DNA of 64,000 nucleotides from Mobilicoccus caccae (GTDB lineage: Bacteria > Actinomycetota > Actinomycetes > Actinomycetales > Dermatophilaceae), in the NCBI RefSeq assembly GCF_030161635.1, contig NZ_BSUO01000001.1, positions 2,523,199 through 2,587,198 of the forward strand, read 5' to 3'. Numbering within the stretch: the stretch's first letter is position 1; each line of letters starts with the position of its first letter. The notes below the pieces were generated by a model, which was given only the letters and a program-made list of their open reading frames with translations, searched no databases and was not told the origin of the DNA. Position numbers and translations under genes: made by a program. Positions 8,062 through 16,471 of this stretch are shown here, piece by piece.

Positions 8062-9447
8062 ATGGACGGGCCGCAGAAGTGGAAGATCCTGCGGCTCCAC
8101 GTCGAAGACGGCATCCCACTGGCGAGCCTCGCTCGGGAGACCGGAGTGGGAGAGCGAACGCTCTCGCATTGGCACAGCCTCTACCGGACAGGTGGCATCT
8201 CGGCTCTTGAGCGGGCGCAGCGCGCCGATGCCGGCGTGCGTCGGACCGCGCCTGAGCTGCTGGCGTTCGTGGAGCACCTGGCTCTGACCAAGCCTCGCCC
8301 GACCATCGCGACGCTGCACCGCCTGGCCGTAGCCGAGGCTGCACAACGAGGCGTGAGCACGCCGAGCTACGCGACGGTGCGGTCGGTCGTGCAGGCATTG
8401 GATCCAGCGATGGTGACGCTCGCGCTTGAGGGGCCAGCGTCCTACCGGGATCGCCACGAGCTCGTCTTCCGCCATCGTGCAGAGCAGCCCAATGCCCTGT
8501 GGCAGGTCGACCACACCGAGCTCGACATCCTCATCAAGGACCCCAGCGGGAGACCATCCAGGCCCTGGTTGACCACGGTCATGGACGACTTCTCGCGGGC
8601 GATCTGCGGGTACATGGTCTTCGAGGGTGCGCCCTCGGCGATGAACACCGCATTGGCGCTGCGCCAAGCGATCTGGCCCAAGAGCGACCCCGCCTGGCCG
8701 ATGTGCGGCATCCCGGACGTGCTCTACGTCGACCATGGCAGCGACTTCACCAGCCATCATCTCGAGTACACCGCGATCGCGTTGAAGATCCGCATCATCC
8801 ACTCCGCCGTCGCCCGCCCCCAGGGCAGAGGAAAGATCGAGCGGTTCTTCCACACCGTCAACACCGAACTGCTCGCGACCCTGCCCGGGCGCCTCACCCC
8901 TGGACACCCACACCCCGTGCCGGTGCTGGACCTTCCTGGTCTCGACCGAGCCGTCGGGGAGTTCGTCGGCCAGTACAACCAGCGCACGCACACCGCGATC
9001 CGCACGAGCCCGAAGGTGGCCTGGATCGCTGAGGGATGGCTGCCGCGACTCCCCGAGAGTCTCGAAGAGCTCGACGGGCTACTTCTGCGGGTCTCCAAGC
9101 ATCGCACCGTCCAGCGCGACGGGATCCACTTCCAAGGCCAGCGCTACCTCTCGCCCACGCTCGCCTCGTTCGTCGGGCGCACGGTCACCATCCGCTACGA
9201 CCCCCGGGACCTGTCCGAGATCCGGGTCTACGACCACGACTCCTTCGTATGCACAGCGATTGACGAAGCCCACCCCAACCAGCGCTACAGCCTCCACGAC
9301 ATCGAAACCGCCCGACGAGCCCGCCGCCGGCAACTGCGCAAAGACATCAACGACCGCATCCCCACGACTCCACGACCCCCTGACGACCCGCCCGCTCCCG
9401 CGCGACGGCCCAGGAAGCGCCTGAAGACCTACGAAGAGGACGAGTAG
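8062..9447 (+). CDS. tniA: TniA-like transposase (Mu/retroviral integrase superfamily)
   Basis: 461 aa. An N-terminal helix-turn-helix (IPLASLARETGVGERTLSHW) precedes the DDE core, with Asp in WQVDHTELDI, Asp in LYVDHGSDFTS and Glu in GRGKIERFFHTVN. The C-terminal third (from LLLRVSKHRTVQRDG to IRVYDHDSF) is the Mu-transposase beta-barrel, and the very end is basic. This is the catalytic subunit that works with a TniB/TnsC ATPase, which follows directly. The frame is intact. Confidence 0.85.
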   Translation: MDGPQKWKILRLHVEDGIPLASLARETGVGERTLSHWHSLYRTGGISALERAQRADAGVRRTAPELLAFVEHLALTKPRPTIATLHRLAVAEAAQRGVSTPSYATVRSVVQALDPAMVTLALEGPASYRDRHELVFRHRAEQPNALWQVDHTELDILIKDPSGRPSRPWLTTVMDDFSRAICGYMVFEGAPSAMNTALALRQAIWPKSDPAWPMCGIPDVLYVDHGSDFTSHHLEYTAIALKIRIIHSAVARPQGRGKIERFFHTVNTELLATLPGRLTPGHPHPVPVLDLPGLDRAVGEFVGQYNQRTHTAIRTSPKVAWIAEGWLPRLPESLEELDGLLLRVSKHRTVQRDGIHFQGQRYLSPTLASFVGRTVTIRYDPRDLSEIRVYDHDSFVCTAIDEAHPNQRYSLHDIETARRARRRQLRKDINDRIPTTPRPPDDPPAPARRPRKRLKTYEEDE

Positions 9448-9634
9448 ATGAACCGCGACTTCATCGTCACCAAGGAACACCGCCGCTTCACCGAGTTCGC
9501 CGGCGCCATCCGCAAGGACGTCACCATCGGCATCTGCCACGGCGAGGCCGGGGTTGGTAAGACGCAGTCCGCCCGCCGGTACGCCCACTGGGACACCCTC
9601 GAACCCTTCATCCAAGCCTGGGGGCCACGCAGCG
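9448..9634 (+). pseudogene. tniB: tniB fragment 1: N-terminus with Walker A
   Basis: Encodes MNRDFIVTKEHRRF and the P-loop GEAGVGKTQSARRYA (residues about 34-48), the ATP-binding start of a TniB/TnsC AAA ATPase. The frame runs into the IS3 end at 9635 and stops at 9720 after about 28 foreign residues. Removal of the IS and one GCG duplication (9632-9634 / 10942-10944) joins it in frame to the fragment at 10945. Confidence 0.85.
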
Positions 9635-9666
9635 TGTGGTTCCCCCGGATCGTGGAGGGCTTCGGG

Positions 9667-10608
9667 CTACGCGGCGTCCGGGACGGACGCTGCGGTGGAC
9701 TGCTCGTAGTTGACCGGTGACATCATGCCAGCCGCGCTATGCCGGCGTTGGTGGTTGTAGAATCCGTAGGCCCAGTCGATGACCAGGGCCCGGGCCTGGG
9801 CTCGGGTGTCGAACGCCTGCCGGGACAGGACCTCCCACTCCAGGGAGGAGAAGAACGCCTCGGCGGCGGCGTTGTCGAAGCACGACCCGACCCGGCCCAT
9901 CGACTGGCGGATCCCGAGGTCGGCGCAGAGCCGGGTGAACGAGGTCGCCGTGTAGGTCGAGCCCCGGTCGGTGTGGAAGATGACCCGGTCGGACTCGTCC
10001 TCGCGCCAGATCGCCTCCTTGCCGCCGCGAGCGGTCACGGCCATCTGGATCGCCGCGCACGCCAGGTCAGCGTCGGGGTGGGCACTGGTGGCCGCGCCGA
10101 GCAACCGGCGCGAGTACAGGTCGATCACGGTGGCCAGGTACAGCTTGCCCTCGGCCGTGGGGATCTCGGTGATGTCGCCGACCCACTTGCAGTTCGGCGC
10201 CGGCGCGGTGAAGTTGCGACGCACCAGGTCCGGGAACTTGGGTGCGGTCTTGTCCTGCCTGGTCAGGCCGCTGCGCCGCTTGATGACGCGGGCGACCAGG
10301 CCTTGGCGGCGCATCGACTCGGCGACCGTCTTCTCGCTGATCTGCCAGCCAGCCTCGCGCAGGTCGGCGTGCAAGCGCGGTGAGCCGTGCAGGCCCTTGG
10401 CGTTCTTGAACGCGACGCGCACCGCGCGGTCGACGGTGTCGCGGCGGCGGTCGGTGTCGGTGAACAGCCCGCTGGCAGCGCCGGGACCGTCGGCGCGCTT
10501 GATCCACTTGTAGAACCACGCTTCGGAGACTCCGAGCAGCGAGCAGACAAGGGCGTGTGGCACGGCGTAGTTGGTCCTCTGGTCGGCGATGAAGCGTGCC
10601 ACGCTCAC
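9667..10608 (-). CDS. IS3-family transposase OrfB of element A
   Basis: 313 aa; GTG start overlapping the orfA stop (GTGA). DDE residues in WVGDITEIPTAEGKLY, IFHTDRGSTYTA and DNAAAEAFFSSLEWE. N-terminal part VARFIADQRTNYAVPHALVC. No internal stop. The closest relative in the window is OrfB of element B; the B copy carries an extra EHGRPGP-type insertion near the first catalytic Asp. Confidence 0.88.
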   Translation of the reverse strand: MSVARFIADQRTNYAVPHALVCSLLGVSEAWFYKWIKRADGPGAASGLFTDTDRRRDTVDRAVRVAFKNAKGLHGSPRLHADLREAGWQISEKTVAESMRRQGLVARVIKRRSGLTRQDKTAPKFPDLVRRNFTAPAPNCKWVGDITEIPTAEGKLYLATVIDLYSRRLLGAATSAHPDADLACAAIQMAVTARGGKEAIWREDESDRVIFHTDRGSTYTATSFTRLCADLGIRQSMGRVGSCFDNAAAEAFFSSLEWEVLSRQAFDTRAQARALVIDWAYGFYNHQRRHSAAGMMSPVNYEQSTAASVPDAA

Positions 10609-10895
10609 TTCGTCGCCTCCTTCACCCACAGGACCACGGATCGCTTGAGGACATCACGCTCCATCCGCAGCTCGGCGACCTCGGCGCGCAGCCGTTTCAG
10701 CTCCTCGTAGTCGTCCTTGGACAGCTCTCCATGACCCTCGCGTGCGGCACGGGCGCGTTGGACCCAGTTGCCCAGCGTGCCCTCGTTCACGCCAAGATCG
10801 CGAGCGACCTGCGCGATCGGCTTGTTCGTCTCCTCGACGATCCGGACCGCTCCCTCACGGAACTCCCGGTCGTACTTCTTACGCTTCTCTGGCAT
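10605..10895 (-). CDS. IS3-family transposase OrfA of element A
   Basis: 96 aa beginning MPEKRKKYDREFREGAVRI. Helix-turn-helix IAQVARDLGVNEGTLGNW and a C-terminal zipper (LRAEVAELRMERDVLKRSVVL). A GAGG site lies upstream. Overlaps orfB by 4 nt. Confidence 0.88.
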   Translation of the reverse strand: MPEKRKKYDREFREGAVRIVEETNKPIAQVARDLGVNEGTLGNWVQRARAAREGHGELSKDDYEELKRLRAEVAELRMERDVLKRSVVLWVKEATK

Positions 10896-10944
10896 CTCGA
10901 TCCCTCATTGTGGATGCCTCTACGCTCCAGGGGGAACTTCAGCG

Positions 10945-11548
10945 AGGCCGACCTGAAACACTACGCCGCCGCCCACCGCTCCCGCACCGTGTTCTACACC
11001 CCAGAGGTCCTCGCCAAGCACCGCGATCTCATGCGCGACATCGAGTTCTACCGCGGCAAGGTCGGAGTGCTGATCTACGAGCATCTCTGCGCGATCGGGA
11101 AGATCACGACCACCGAAGTTCCCCGCACCATCGACTTCACCGAGCTGATCATCATCGACGAGGCCGAACGTCTCACGCCGACCTCACTCGAGCTACTCCG
11201 AGACCTCCACGACCGCCACCACGTCGCCCTCATGTTCATCGGGATGCCCGGCATCGACCAGCGGTTCCGCCACTACCCCCAGCTCTACAGCCGCCTCGGG
11301 TTCTCCCACCGCTACCGCGCCCTCGCGCGCGAGGAACTGCTGTTCGTCCTGACCTGCCACTGGAAGCGCCTCGGCCGCACCCTCGACCCCGAAGACTTCA
11401 CCGACGCCCAGGCCATCGCCGCGATCGAACGCATCACCCGAGGCAACTTCCGCCTCCTCGAGCGCCTCTTCCCCCAAATCGGACGCGTCCTGAAGATCAA
11501 CCAACTCGACACCATCACCGACGACGTCATCGAAGCAGCCGCCAGCAC
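10945..11548 (+). pseudogene. tniB: tniB fragment 2: central ATPase
   Basis: Starts in frame with EADLKHYAAAHRSR. Walker B is visible (ELIIIDEAERL) with a sensor-like region (HHVALMFIGMPG) and the C-terminal lid helices (IERITRGNFRLLERLF). It has no start codon of its own. It is interrupted at 11548 by element B, flanked by GCAC on both sides. Joined to fragments 1 and 3 it gives 268 aa. Confidence 0.85.
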
Positions 11549-11592
11549 TGAGGTTCCCCCGGACCGTAGAGGCATCGACAATGAGGATCGAG

Positions 11593-11883
11593 ATGCCAGA
11601 GAAGCGGAAGAAGTACGACCGGGAGTTCCGTGAGGGAGCTGTCCGGATCGTCGAAGAGACCGGGAAGCCGATCGCCCAGATCGCGCGCGACCTTGGCGTG
11701 AACGAGGGCACGTTGGGCAACTGGGTGAACCGCGCACGCGAGGCTGCCGAGGGCACCAGAGGGTTGTCGAAGGACGACGTCGAGGAGCTCAAGCGGCTGC
11801 GTGCCGAGGTCGCCGAGCTCCGGATGGAGCGTGATGTCCTCAAGCGATCCGTGGTCCTGTGGGTCAAGGAGGCGACGAAGTGA
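11593..11883 (+). CDS. IS3-family transposase OrfA of element B
   Basis: 96 aa from the ATG at 11593 (MPEKRKKYDREF), with GAGG upstream; an earlier ATG at 11581 adds MRIE and is less well placed. Helix-turn-helix IAQIARDLGVNEGTLGNW. Nearly the same as OrfA of element A, with differences in the linker (REAAEGTRGLSKDDVEE). Confidence 0.88.
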   Translation: MPEKRKKYDREFREGAVRIVEETGKPIAQIARDLGVNEGTLGNWVNRAREAAEGTRGLSKDDVEELKRLRAEVAELRMERDVLKRSVVLWVKEATK

Positions 11884-12848
11884 GCGTGGCACGCTTCATC
11901 GCCGACCAGAGGACCAACTACCGGGTGCCACACACCGTGACCTGCCTGCTGCTGGGGGTGTCCCTAGCGTGGTTCTACAAGTGGCTCACCCGTGCCACCG
12001 GACCGTCGGCGTCCAGCGGTCTGCACACCTCTCGGGACCGTCGCCGCGACACCATCGACCGGGCCGTGAAGGTGATGTTCACGAGCAAGCGCGGCCTGCA
12101 TGGCTCGCCCCGCTTGGTCCATGATCTGCGTGACGACGGCTGGCAGGTCAGCGAGAAGACCGTCGCGGACTCGATGCGTCGCCAGGGCCTGGTTGCGCGT
12201 CGGATCAAACGTCGCAACGGGCTGACCAGGCAAGACAAGACCGCGCCGAAGTTCCCTGACCTGCTCAAGCGGGACTTCACCGCCCAGCGGCCCAACGCAA
12301 GGTGGGTCGGCGACATGACCGAGATCCCGACCGTCGACGAGCACGGCCGGCCGGGCCCGAAGCTGTACCTGGCGACCGTGATCGACCTCTACTCCCGGCG
12401 TCTGCTCGGCGCGGCCACCGGGCTGCATCCCGACGCCGAACTGGCCTGCTCGGCGCTCAAGATGGCCGTCGCGGCCCGTGGCGGCGTGGACGCGGTCAAC
12501 GGTCCCGACTGGCGCACCGACGAGACCCAGCGCGTCATCTTCCACACCGACCGAGGCTCGACTTACACGGCGAACTCGTTCACCAGACTGTGCCGTCAAC
12601 TCGGGGTCCGCCAGTCGATGGGCCGGGTCGGATCGTGCTTCGACAATGCCGCGGCCGAGGCGTTCTTCTCCTCCCTGGAGTGGGAGGTGCTGTCGCGACA
12701 CGAGTTCACCAACACCCGCGCCGCTCGGGCCGTTGTGCTGGACTGGTGCTACGGGTTCTACAACCACGACCGCCGGCACAGCTCGGCGGGCATGATGAGC
12801 CCCGTCAGCTACGAGAACACCGCGGCCCTCGACCGGGAAGCCGCATAG
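11880..12848 (+). CDS. IS3-family transposase OrfB of element B
   Basis: 322 aa, GTG start in the GTGA overlap with orfA. DDE core: WVGDMTEIPTV, IFHTDRGSTYTA, DNAAAEAFFSSLEWE. Contains an insertion (DEHGRPGPK) after the first catalytic Asp compared with element A. No internal stop, so it may still be able to mobilise this element and perhaps element A in trans. Confidence 0.88.
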   Translation: MSVARFIADQRTNYRVPHTVTCLLLGVSLAWFYKWLTRATGPSASSGLHTSRDRRRDTIDRAVKVMFTSKRGLHGSPRLVHDLRDDGWQVSEKTVADSMRRQGLVARRIKRRNGLTRQDKTAPKFPDLLKRDFTAQRPNARWVGDMTEIPTVDEHGRPGPKLYLATVIDLYSRRLLGAATGLHPDAELACSALKMAVAARGGVDAVNGPDWRTDETQRVIFHTDRGSTYTANSFTRLCRQLGVRQSMGRVGSCFDNAAAEAFFSSLEWEVLSRHEFTNTRAARAVVLDWCYGFYNHDRRHSSAGMMSPVSYENTAALDREAA

Positions 12849-12883
12849 GGAAGCCCTCCACGATTCGGGGGGAACCACAGCAC

Positions 12884-12899
12884 CCTCATCACCAGCTAA
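12884..12899 (+). pseudogene. tniB: tniB fragment 3: last codons
   Basis: After removing element B and one GCAC copy, the frame continues as TLITS and stops at TAA 12897-12899. Together the three fragments sum to 807 nt, an exact multiple of three, which supports the reconstruction. Confidence 0.75.
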
Positions 12900-12960
12900 C
12901 GCCACTCACCCCCACCAGAAGCACGCCATCCACCGATCAACTCCACAGCAGCAGCCGGAC

Positions 12961-13575
12961 CTGGCCTCGGGCGTCGTCAACGTCTGTGGGTGGTGCCTGC
13001 GCACCCGCGAGGAGACGGCCGAGTTCCTGGCCTTCCTGTCCTCGGACGAGGTCCTCGAGGGTCTCGCTGAGCGGATGAAGCTGGGCGCCACCAGCGCGGA
13101 CGAGGCGGGGATGAGGACGATCATGCTGGAGTTGGCGCGCAACTCCATCCACGACTTCCTCATCGAGGACGAGGAGGCGCGGTTCGCCGACCGGATCACC
13201 TGCACCATCGGCAGGACGGCCGACGGTGGGTTCGTGCGCCTTCCCACGCTGGACACGCTGCGGCGCCTCTACGCGATCGACCCGGATGCCGAGGTGTACC
13301 CGCACGCCGGGCTGCTCGAGCAGGTCGACCTCCCCTACCTGCTCGTCCTGCCCTCGGAGGGAGTCGACAGCGCACTCCTCGAGCGGGCGAAGGAGGTGGA
13401 GGCGCGCAGACCGAACGTGTCGACGACCGTCATCGACACCGGTCCCAACCCGCAGATGTCCGATCCGTCCGCCGTCGCGGGTGCCCTCGCACCGTTCCTC
13501 ACCCAGGCTGTCCTGACCCCGTTCGAGCCCTTGCCTCGCCAGCAGCATCGGGCGCGAGCCGGTCTGATCGCGTGA
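12961..13575 (+). pseudogene. C-terminal remnant of an alpha/beta-hydrolase-like gene
   Basis: An open frame continues upstream of the ATG at 13075 (VNVCGWCLRTREETAEFLAFL), so the ATG is internal and the true start is lost to the transposon on its left. The C-terminal pattern LPYLLVLPSEGVDSALLERA then VIDTGPNPQMSDPSAVAGALAPFL matches the end of the alpha/beta hydrolase fold, but the place where the catalytic His is expected reads GPNPQ rather than GHNPQ. No nucleophile elbow is present. Most likely a dead fragment. Confidence 0.55.
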
Positions 13576-13664
13576 CCCTCCGCAGTTCTCGTCACCCGGA
13601 GACGACAGCGCACACGGCAGCGACATGGCTGTGATGACGACCGTTTCGGTGTCGTTCGGGATGC

Positions 13665-14483
13665 TCACTCACGGGTTGCGGGTGGTCGCCACCGCGCGAA
13701 ACCACCCTCAGTGTTGATGACCTGCCCCGTCATCCAGCGGCCCTCGTCGCTGACCAGCCAGGCGATGAGGCGGGCCGGGTCGTCGGGCTCGCCCATCCGC
13801 CCGAGGGGGAACATCGGGGCGAGCTGCGCCGTGAGCTCGGGTGTCATGTAGCCGGTGTCGACCGGCCCCGGGTTGACGGTGTTGACGGTGATCCCGGCGT
13901 CGGCCAGCTGGTCGGCCAGGCTCAGGGTGATGCCGGCCAGGGCGGCCTTGGACGCGGCGTAGGCGATCTCGCCGGGCATCGGCCCGAGCCCCTGACCCGA
14001 GGTCATGAGCACCACCCGACCACCGGCGCGCCCGTCGTGCTGAGCGGCGAACGCCTGGACCAGCAGCAGCGAGGCCCGCGTGTTCACGGCCCAGTGCGCG
14101 TCCAGCATCTCGGCAGTGAGACTGCCCACCGGGCCGTCTCCGCCGGAGCGCGCGTGGTTGCAGACGAGGATGTCGATGTGCCCGAAGGCCGCGACCACGC
14201 TGCTCACGACCCTGTCGGCGGCGTCGGGGTCCACGAGATCCACGGCGAGCTCCCTCACCTGCTGCTGCTCGTCGACGCACCGACCGCGGACCCCCTCGAG
14301 CACGGCTGTGAGATCGTCCGCGCCCCAGGGCTGGTCCTCGTCGTGGGGGCGATGGTGGGTGAGGAAGAGGTCCGCCCCGGCAGCAGCCAACCGCGAGGCG
14401 ACGGCGAACCCGATGCCCTGCCGACGACTCACGCCGGTGATCAGGGCGACCCGCCCCCGAAGGGACCGCTCGTCACCGCCCAT
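13665..14483 (-). CDS. SDR-family oxidoreductase
   Basis: 272 aa from the ATG at 14483 (MGGDERSLRGRVALITG), with GAGGGG 8 nt upstream; an upstream extension to 14618 is unsupported. Cofactor motif ITGVSRRQGIG, a strand-4 CNHARSG in the NNAG position, and the catalytic YAASKAAL with the Ser in MTSGQGLG. C-terminal MTGQVINTEGGF is typical. NAD(P)-dependent; substrate unknown. Confidence 0.85.
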   Translation of the reverse strand: MGGDERSLRGRVALITGVSRRQGIGFAVASRLAAAGADLFLTHHRPHDEDQPWGADDLTAVLEGVRGRCVDEQQQVRELAVDLVDPDAADRVVSSVVAAFGHIDILVCNHARSGGDGPVGSLTAEMLDAHWAVNTRASLLLVQAFAAQHDGRAGGRVVLMTSGQGLGPMPGEIAYAASKAALAGITLSLADQLADAGITVNTVNPGPVDTGYMTPELTAQLAPMFPLGRMGEPDDPARLIAWLVSDEGRWMTGQVINTEGGFARWRPPATRE

Positions 14484-14669
14484 CAGAACCGCCCCTCGGG
14501 AGCACGTCATCGCGGCGCACCTGTTCTGGCTCGACGAGCGTCGACACTTCTCCACCTCTTCTGCGAGATGCCGGGCGTGTACTCCTGAACTCCACCACGA
14601 TTCGACGCCCGACCGCACGAAGCGGTGACGCCGGGGTGTCGGTGCCTCCGAGCCCGGACGGCATCTCGT

Positions 14670-15542
14670 TCAGGCGCGCTCGATCGGGAACCAGAGTTCG
14701 CAGGTGGCCGTGCTGAAGTCGGGGGCGCGGTCGAGCACGGAAACGATGGACGGGCCGGGGCACAGCCGCCACGGGTTGGCGGGGAACCACTCGGTCGCGG
14801 ACGCCGCGTAGGCCTCCTGCAGAGCCGCGGGATGCGGCCCGGAGGTGCGGAAGACCACCCACTCCCCCGCGCCCACCTCGATGACGTCGAGGTCACCGGG
14901 AACGTCGGTGGCGACCTCGACCGCCACCCCGTGCAGGTAGGTCAACTCGCTGCCCTCGGCGTAGTCGGGGTCGACGTCGGCGCTGACCTGGAGCAACCCC
15001 GCCGGCTCGGTGCTGCTGAGCTGCTTGAGGCGATCGTGCTCGGAGACGGGCAGAGCGGCGATGTGCCGCTGGATGTGCGGATTGACGCCTTCGTGAATGA
15101 GCGGCACGCGGGCTGCGTGGCCGATGAGGCGGAAGGCGGGTCGTGCGGTGATTCGGGCGTCCATGGGGGCGCTCCCTTCGACGGTGAGGCGGAACCTGAG
15201 CAGCGGTTGACTCCGAAGGGGGCCGCCGTCACGGCGTACGTCGCCGTGACTCGTGCCGTGTACGGCGCGGAACGCTCGCCCGAAGGCCTCGGTCGAGCCG
15301 TACCCGTAGCGCACGGCGATCGTGAGCAGATCCTCCCCGCCGATCACGTCGGCAGCGGCGACGGTCATGCGCCGCCGACGCACGTACTCGGACACCGACA
15401 TCCCGGCGAGCGACGAGAACATGCGACGGGCGTGATACCCCGTCGTTCCCGACGACTGGGCGAGTCCGTCGACGTCGAGGTCGTCATGGTCGTGGAGGCA
15501 CTGCTCGATCTCGTCGACGAGGCGGTTGAGGATTCCGATCAT
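14670..15542 (-). CDS. AraC-family regulator with GyrI-like effector domain
   Basis: 290 aa from the ATG at 15542, which has GGGAG 7 nt upstream. Residues about 1-105 are the AraC helix-turn-helix pair (VDGLAQSSGTTGYHARRMFSSLAG and LTIAVRYGYGSTEAFGRAFR). Residues about 130-285 form a GyrI/SOUL-like small-molecule domain (PAFRLIGHAARVPLIHEGV, VVFRTSGPHPAALQ, CELWFPIE). Comparable to Rob/BmrR-type multidrug sensors. The reading frame stays open upstream into another GyrI-like segment. Confidence 0.82.
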   Translation of the reverse strand: MIGILNRLVDEIEQCLHDHDDLDVDGLAQSSGTTGYHARRMFSSLAGMSVSEYVRRRRMTVAAADVIGGEDLLTIAVRYGYGSTEAFGRAFRAVHGTSHGDVRRDGGPLRSQPLLRFRLTVEGSAPMDARITARPAFRLIGHAARVPLIHEGVNPHIQRHIAALPVSEHDRLKQLSSTEPAGLLQVSADVDPDYAEGSELTYLHGVAVEVATDVPGDLDVIEVGAGEWVVFRTSGPHPAALQEAYAASATEWFPANPWRLCPGPSIVSVLDRAPDFSTATCELWFPIERA

Positions 15543-15971
15543 GGTCGCTCCCTTCGTCTCCCACTCTGCGCGGGGCGGGATGAGCGCCACCCGACTTCTC
15601 CGGTTCGATCCTGTCGGGTCGGGCTTGTGGACCCGTCCACCCGCTTCGTGGATCCAGCGGTGCATCTTCTGCCGGCTCTCCTGGATCGTCGCCATCGGTC
15701 CCAGGTGCACGCCGCACACGGCCTCGACGGTGGGCAGGTCGATGAGCTCCGCGCCGTCCGGTGCCTCGCTGAGGTTGGTCGCGTGGCCGACGGCGACGTC
15801 CAGGCCGTCGTCGGTGGGGGCGTAGGTCGCCACGGGCGTCTCGAGCGCGCCCGCGGCGTGGCCGAGTGCGTCGGCGACCGCGTCGGACATCGGGCCGATG
15901 TGCTCGCCCATGTGGTCCGGGTCGAGGGTCGCGGTCCGGACGACGAGGCGTAGGGAGGGCTGGGACTTCAG
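15543..15971 (-). other. GyrI-like domain ORF in frame upstream of the AraC gene, apparent CTG start
   Basis: About 143 codons with GyrI-like motifs (EHIGPMSDAVADALG, ATYAPTDDGLDVAVG, AVCGVHLGPMATIQES) that run in frame into the AraC gene without a stop. AAGGAG at 15977-15982 lies 5 nt before a CTG (15971) at the expected N-terminus (KSQPSLRLVV); the first ATG, at 15911, would cut off strand 1. The usual C-terminal REVY-type strand is absent. It may be a true N-terminal fusion, a truncated gene, or an assembly artefact. Confidence 0.5.
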
Positions 15972-16048
15972 GACGACTCCTTTGTCCCGGCTGACACGGT
16001 GTGAGGGTCAAGCACTGCGCAGAAAGCGTCGCGAAACGCTCGCTGGTT

Positions 16049-16471
16049 TCAGCTGTGGCCCCATGGGTTGATGAGCGCGACGCCCATCGGTGGAAAATCT
16101 GCAACATTGCGTGTGACCACGGTCAGTCCGTGCACCACGGCCGTGGCTGCGATCAGAGCATCGCGCTCAGGCCGCGGGTCAGGGACGTGAAGTCGCGCCG
16201 CGCGTCGCGCTACGGGGACGTCGACCGCGAGGACTCGTCCGTCGAACACCTCGAGCACGTCGTCCTCCAGCCATGCTTGGAGGCGCTGTGCCTGGGCCAC
16301 GTCCCGTCGGCCGAGACGGGCAATCCCCAACTCGATCTCAAGCACCGTCACGACGGAGAGGTAGAGGTCCGACGGTCGGCGCGCCGACACCCACCGCAGC
16401 AACCCCGGGTCCGCCTGGCGTCGCGATCGCCTCAGCTCGCTGACGACGTTCGTGTCGAGCAGGAAGCTCAC
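16049..16471 (-). CDS. PIN-domain toxin, VapC/FitB type
   Basis: 140 aa. Acidic residues of the PIN nuclease are visible: Asp in FLLDTNVVSEL (residue 6), Glu in VLEIELG, and Asp in ERDALIAATA; the C-terminal VVTRNVADFPPMGV is typical. Toxins of this type cleave tRNA or mRNA. The GTG start overlaps the antitoxin stop (GTGA), so the pair is translationally coupled. Confidence 0.85.
   Translation of the reverse strand: MSFLLDTNVVSELRRSRRQADPGLLRWVSARRPSDLYLSVVTVLEIELGIARLGRRDVAQAQRLQAWLEDDVLEVFDGRVLAVDVPVARRAARLHVPDPRPERDALIAATAVVHGLTVVTRNVADFPPMGVALINPWGHS

Larger units (their letters stand above)
9635..10941 (-). mobile_element. IS3-family element A, 1307 bp, inserted in tniB
   Basis: Ends TG...CA with imperfect inverted repeats (TGTGGTTCCCCC at the left; TGAAGTTCCCCC reading inward from the right) and a 3-bp duplication GCG. 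Carries orfA and orfB on the minus strand. Closely related to element B at 11549-12879, with the same end motif and similar transposases, but inserted in the opposite orientation. Confidence 0.88.
11549..12879 (+). mobile_element. IS3-family element B, 1331 bp, inserted in tniB
   Basis: Left end TGAGGTTCCCCCGG, right end inverted TGTGGTTCCCCCCG; flanked by GCAC at 11545-11548 and 12880-12883, a 4-bp target duplication. Encodes intact orfA and orfB on the plus strand. Paralogue of element A in opposite orientation, which makes the interval between them prone to inversion. Confidence 0.88.
7443..12899 (+). mobile_element. TniA/TniB-type transposon core with serine recombinase, disrupted by two IS3 copies
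   Basis: Gene order recombinase, TniA-like DDE transposase, TniB-like ATPase is that of Tn552/Tn5053-type elements, but no TniQ was found. The three genes are tightly packed (1-nt and 0-nt gaps). tniB is split by IS elements at 9635-10941 and 11549-12879. I could not identify the terminal inverted repeats; the left end should lie between 7236 and 7442 and the right end between 12900 and about 12960. Two GTCTCGAG copies 31 bp apart (7356-7363, 7387-7394) may be part of a res site. Confidence 0.7.

Noticed and set aside
7443..12899. A CRISPR-associated or Tn7-type CAST system
   Set aside because: TniA and TniB are related to TnsB/TnsC, but there is no TniQ, Cas gene or repeat array in the window.
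12900..12960. Transposon right end starting ACA (inverted TGT) near 12945
   Set aside because: Best pairing with the left region is only about 5 bp and the flanks show no 5-bp duplication.
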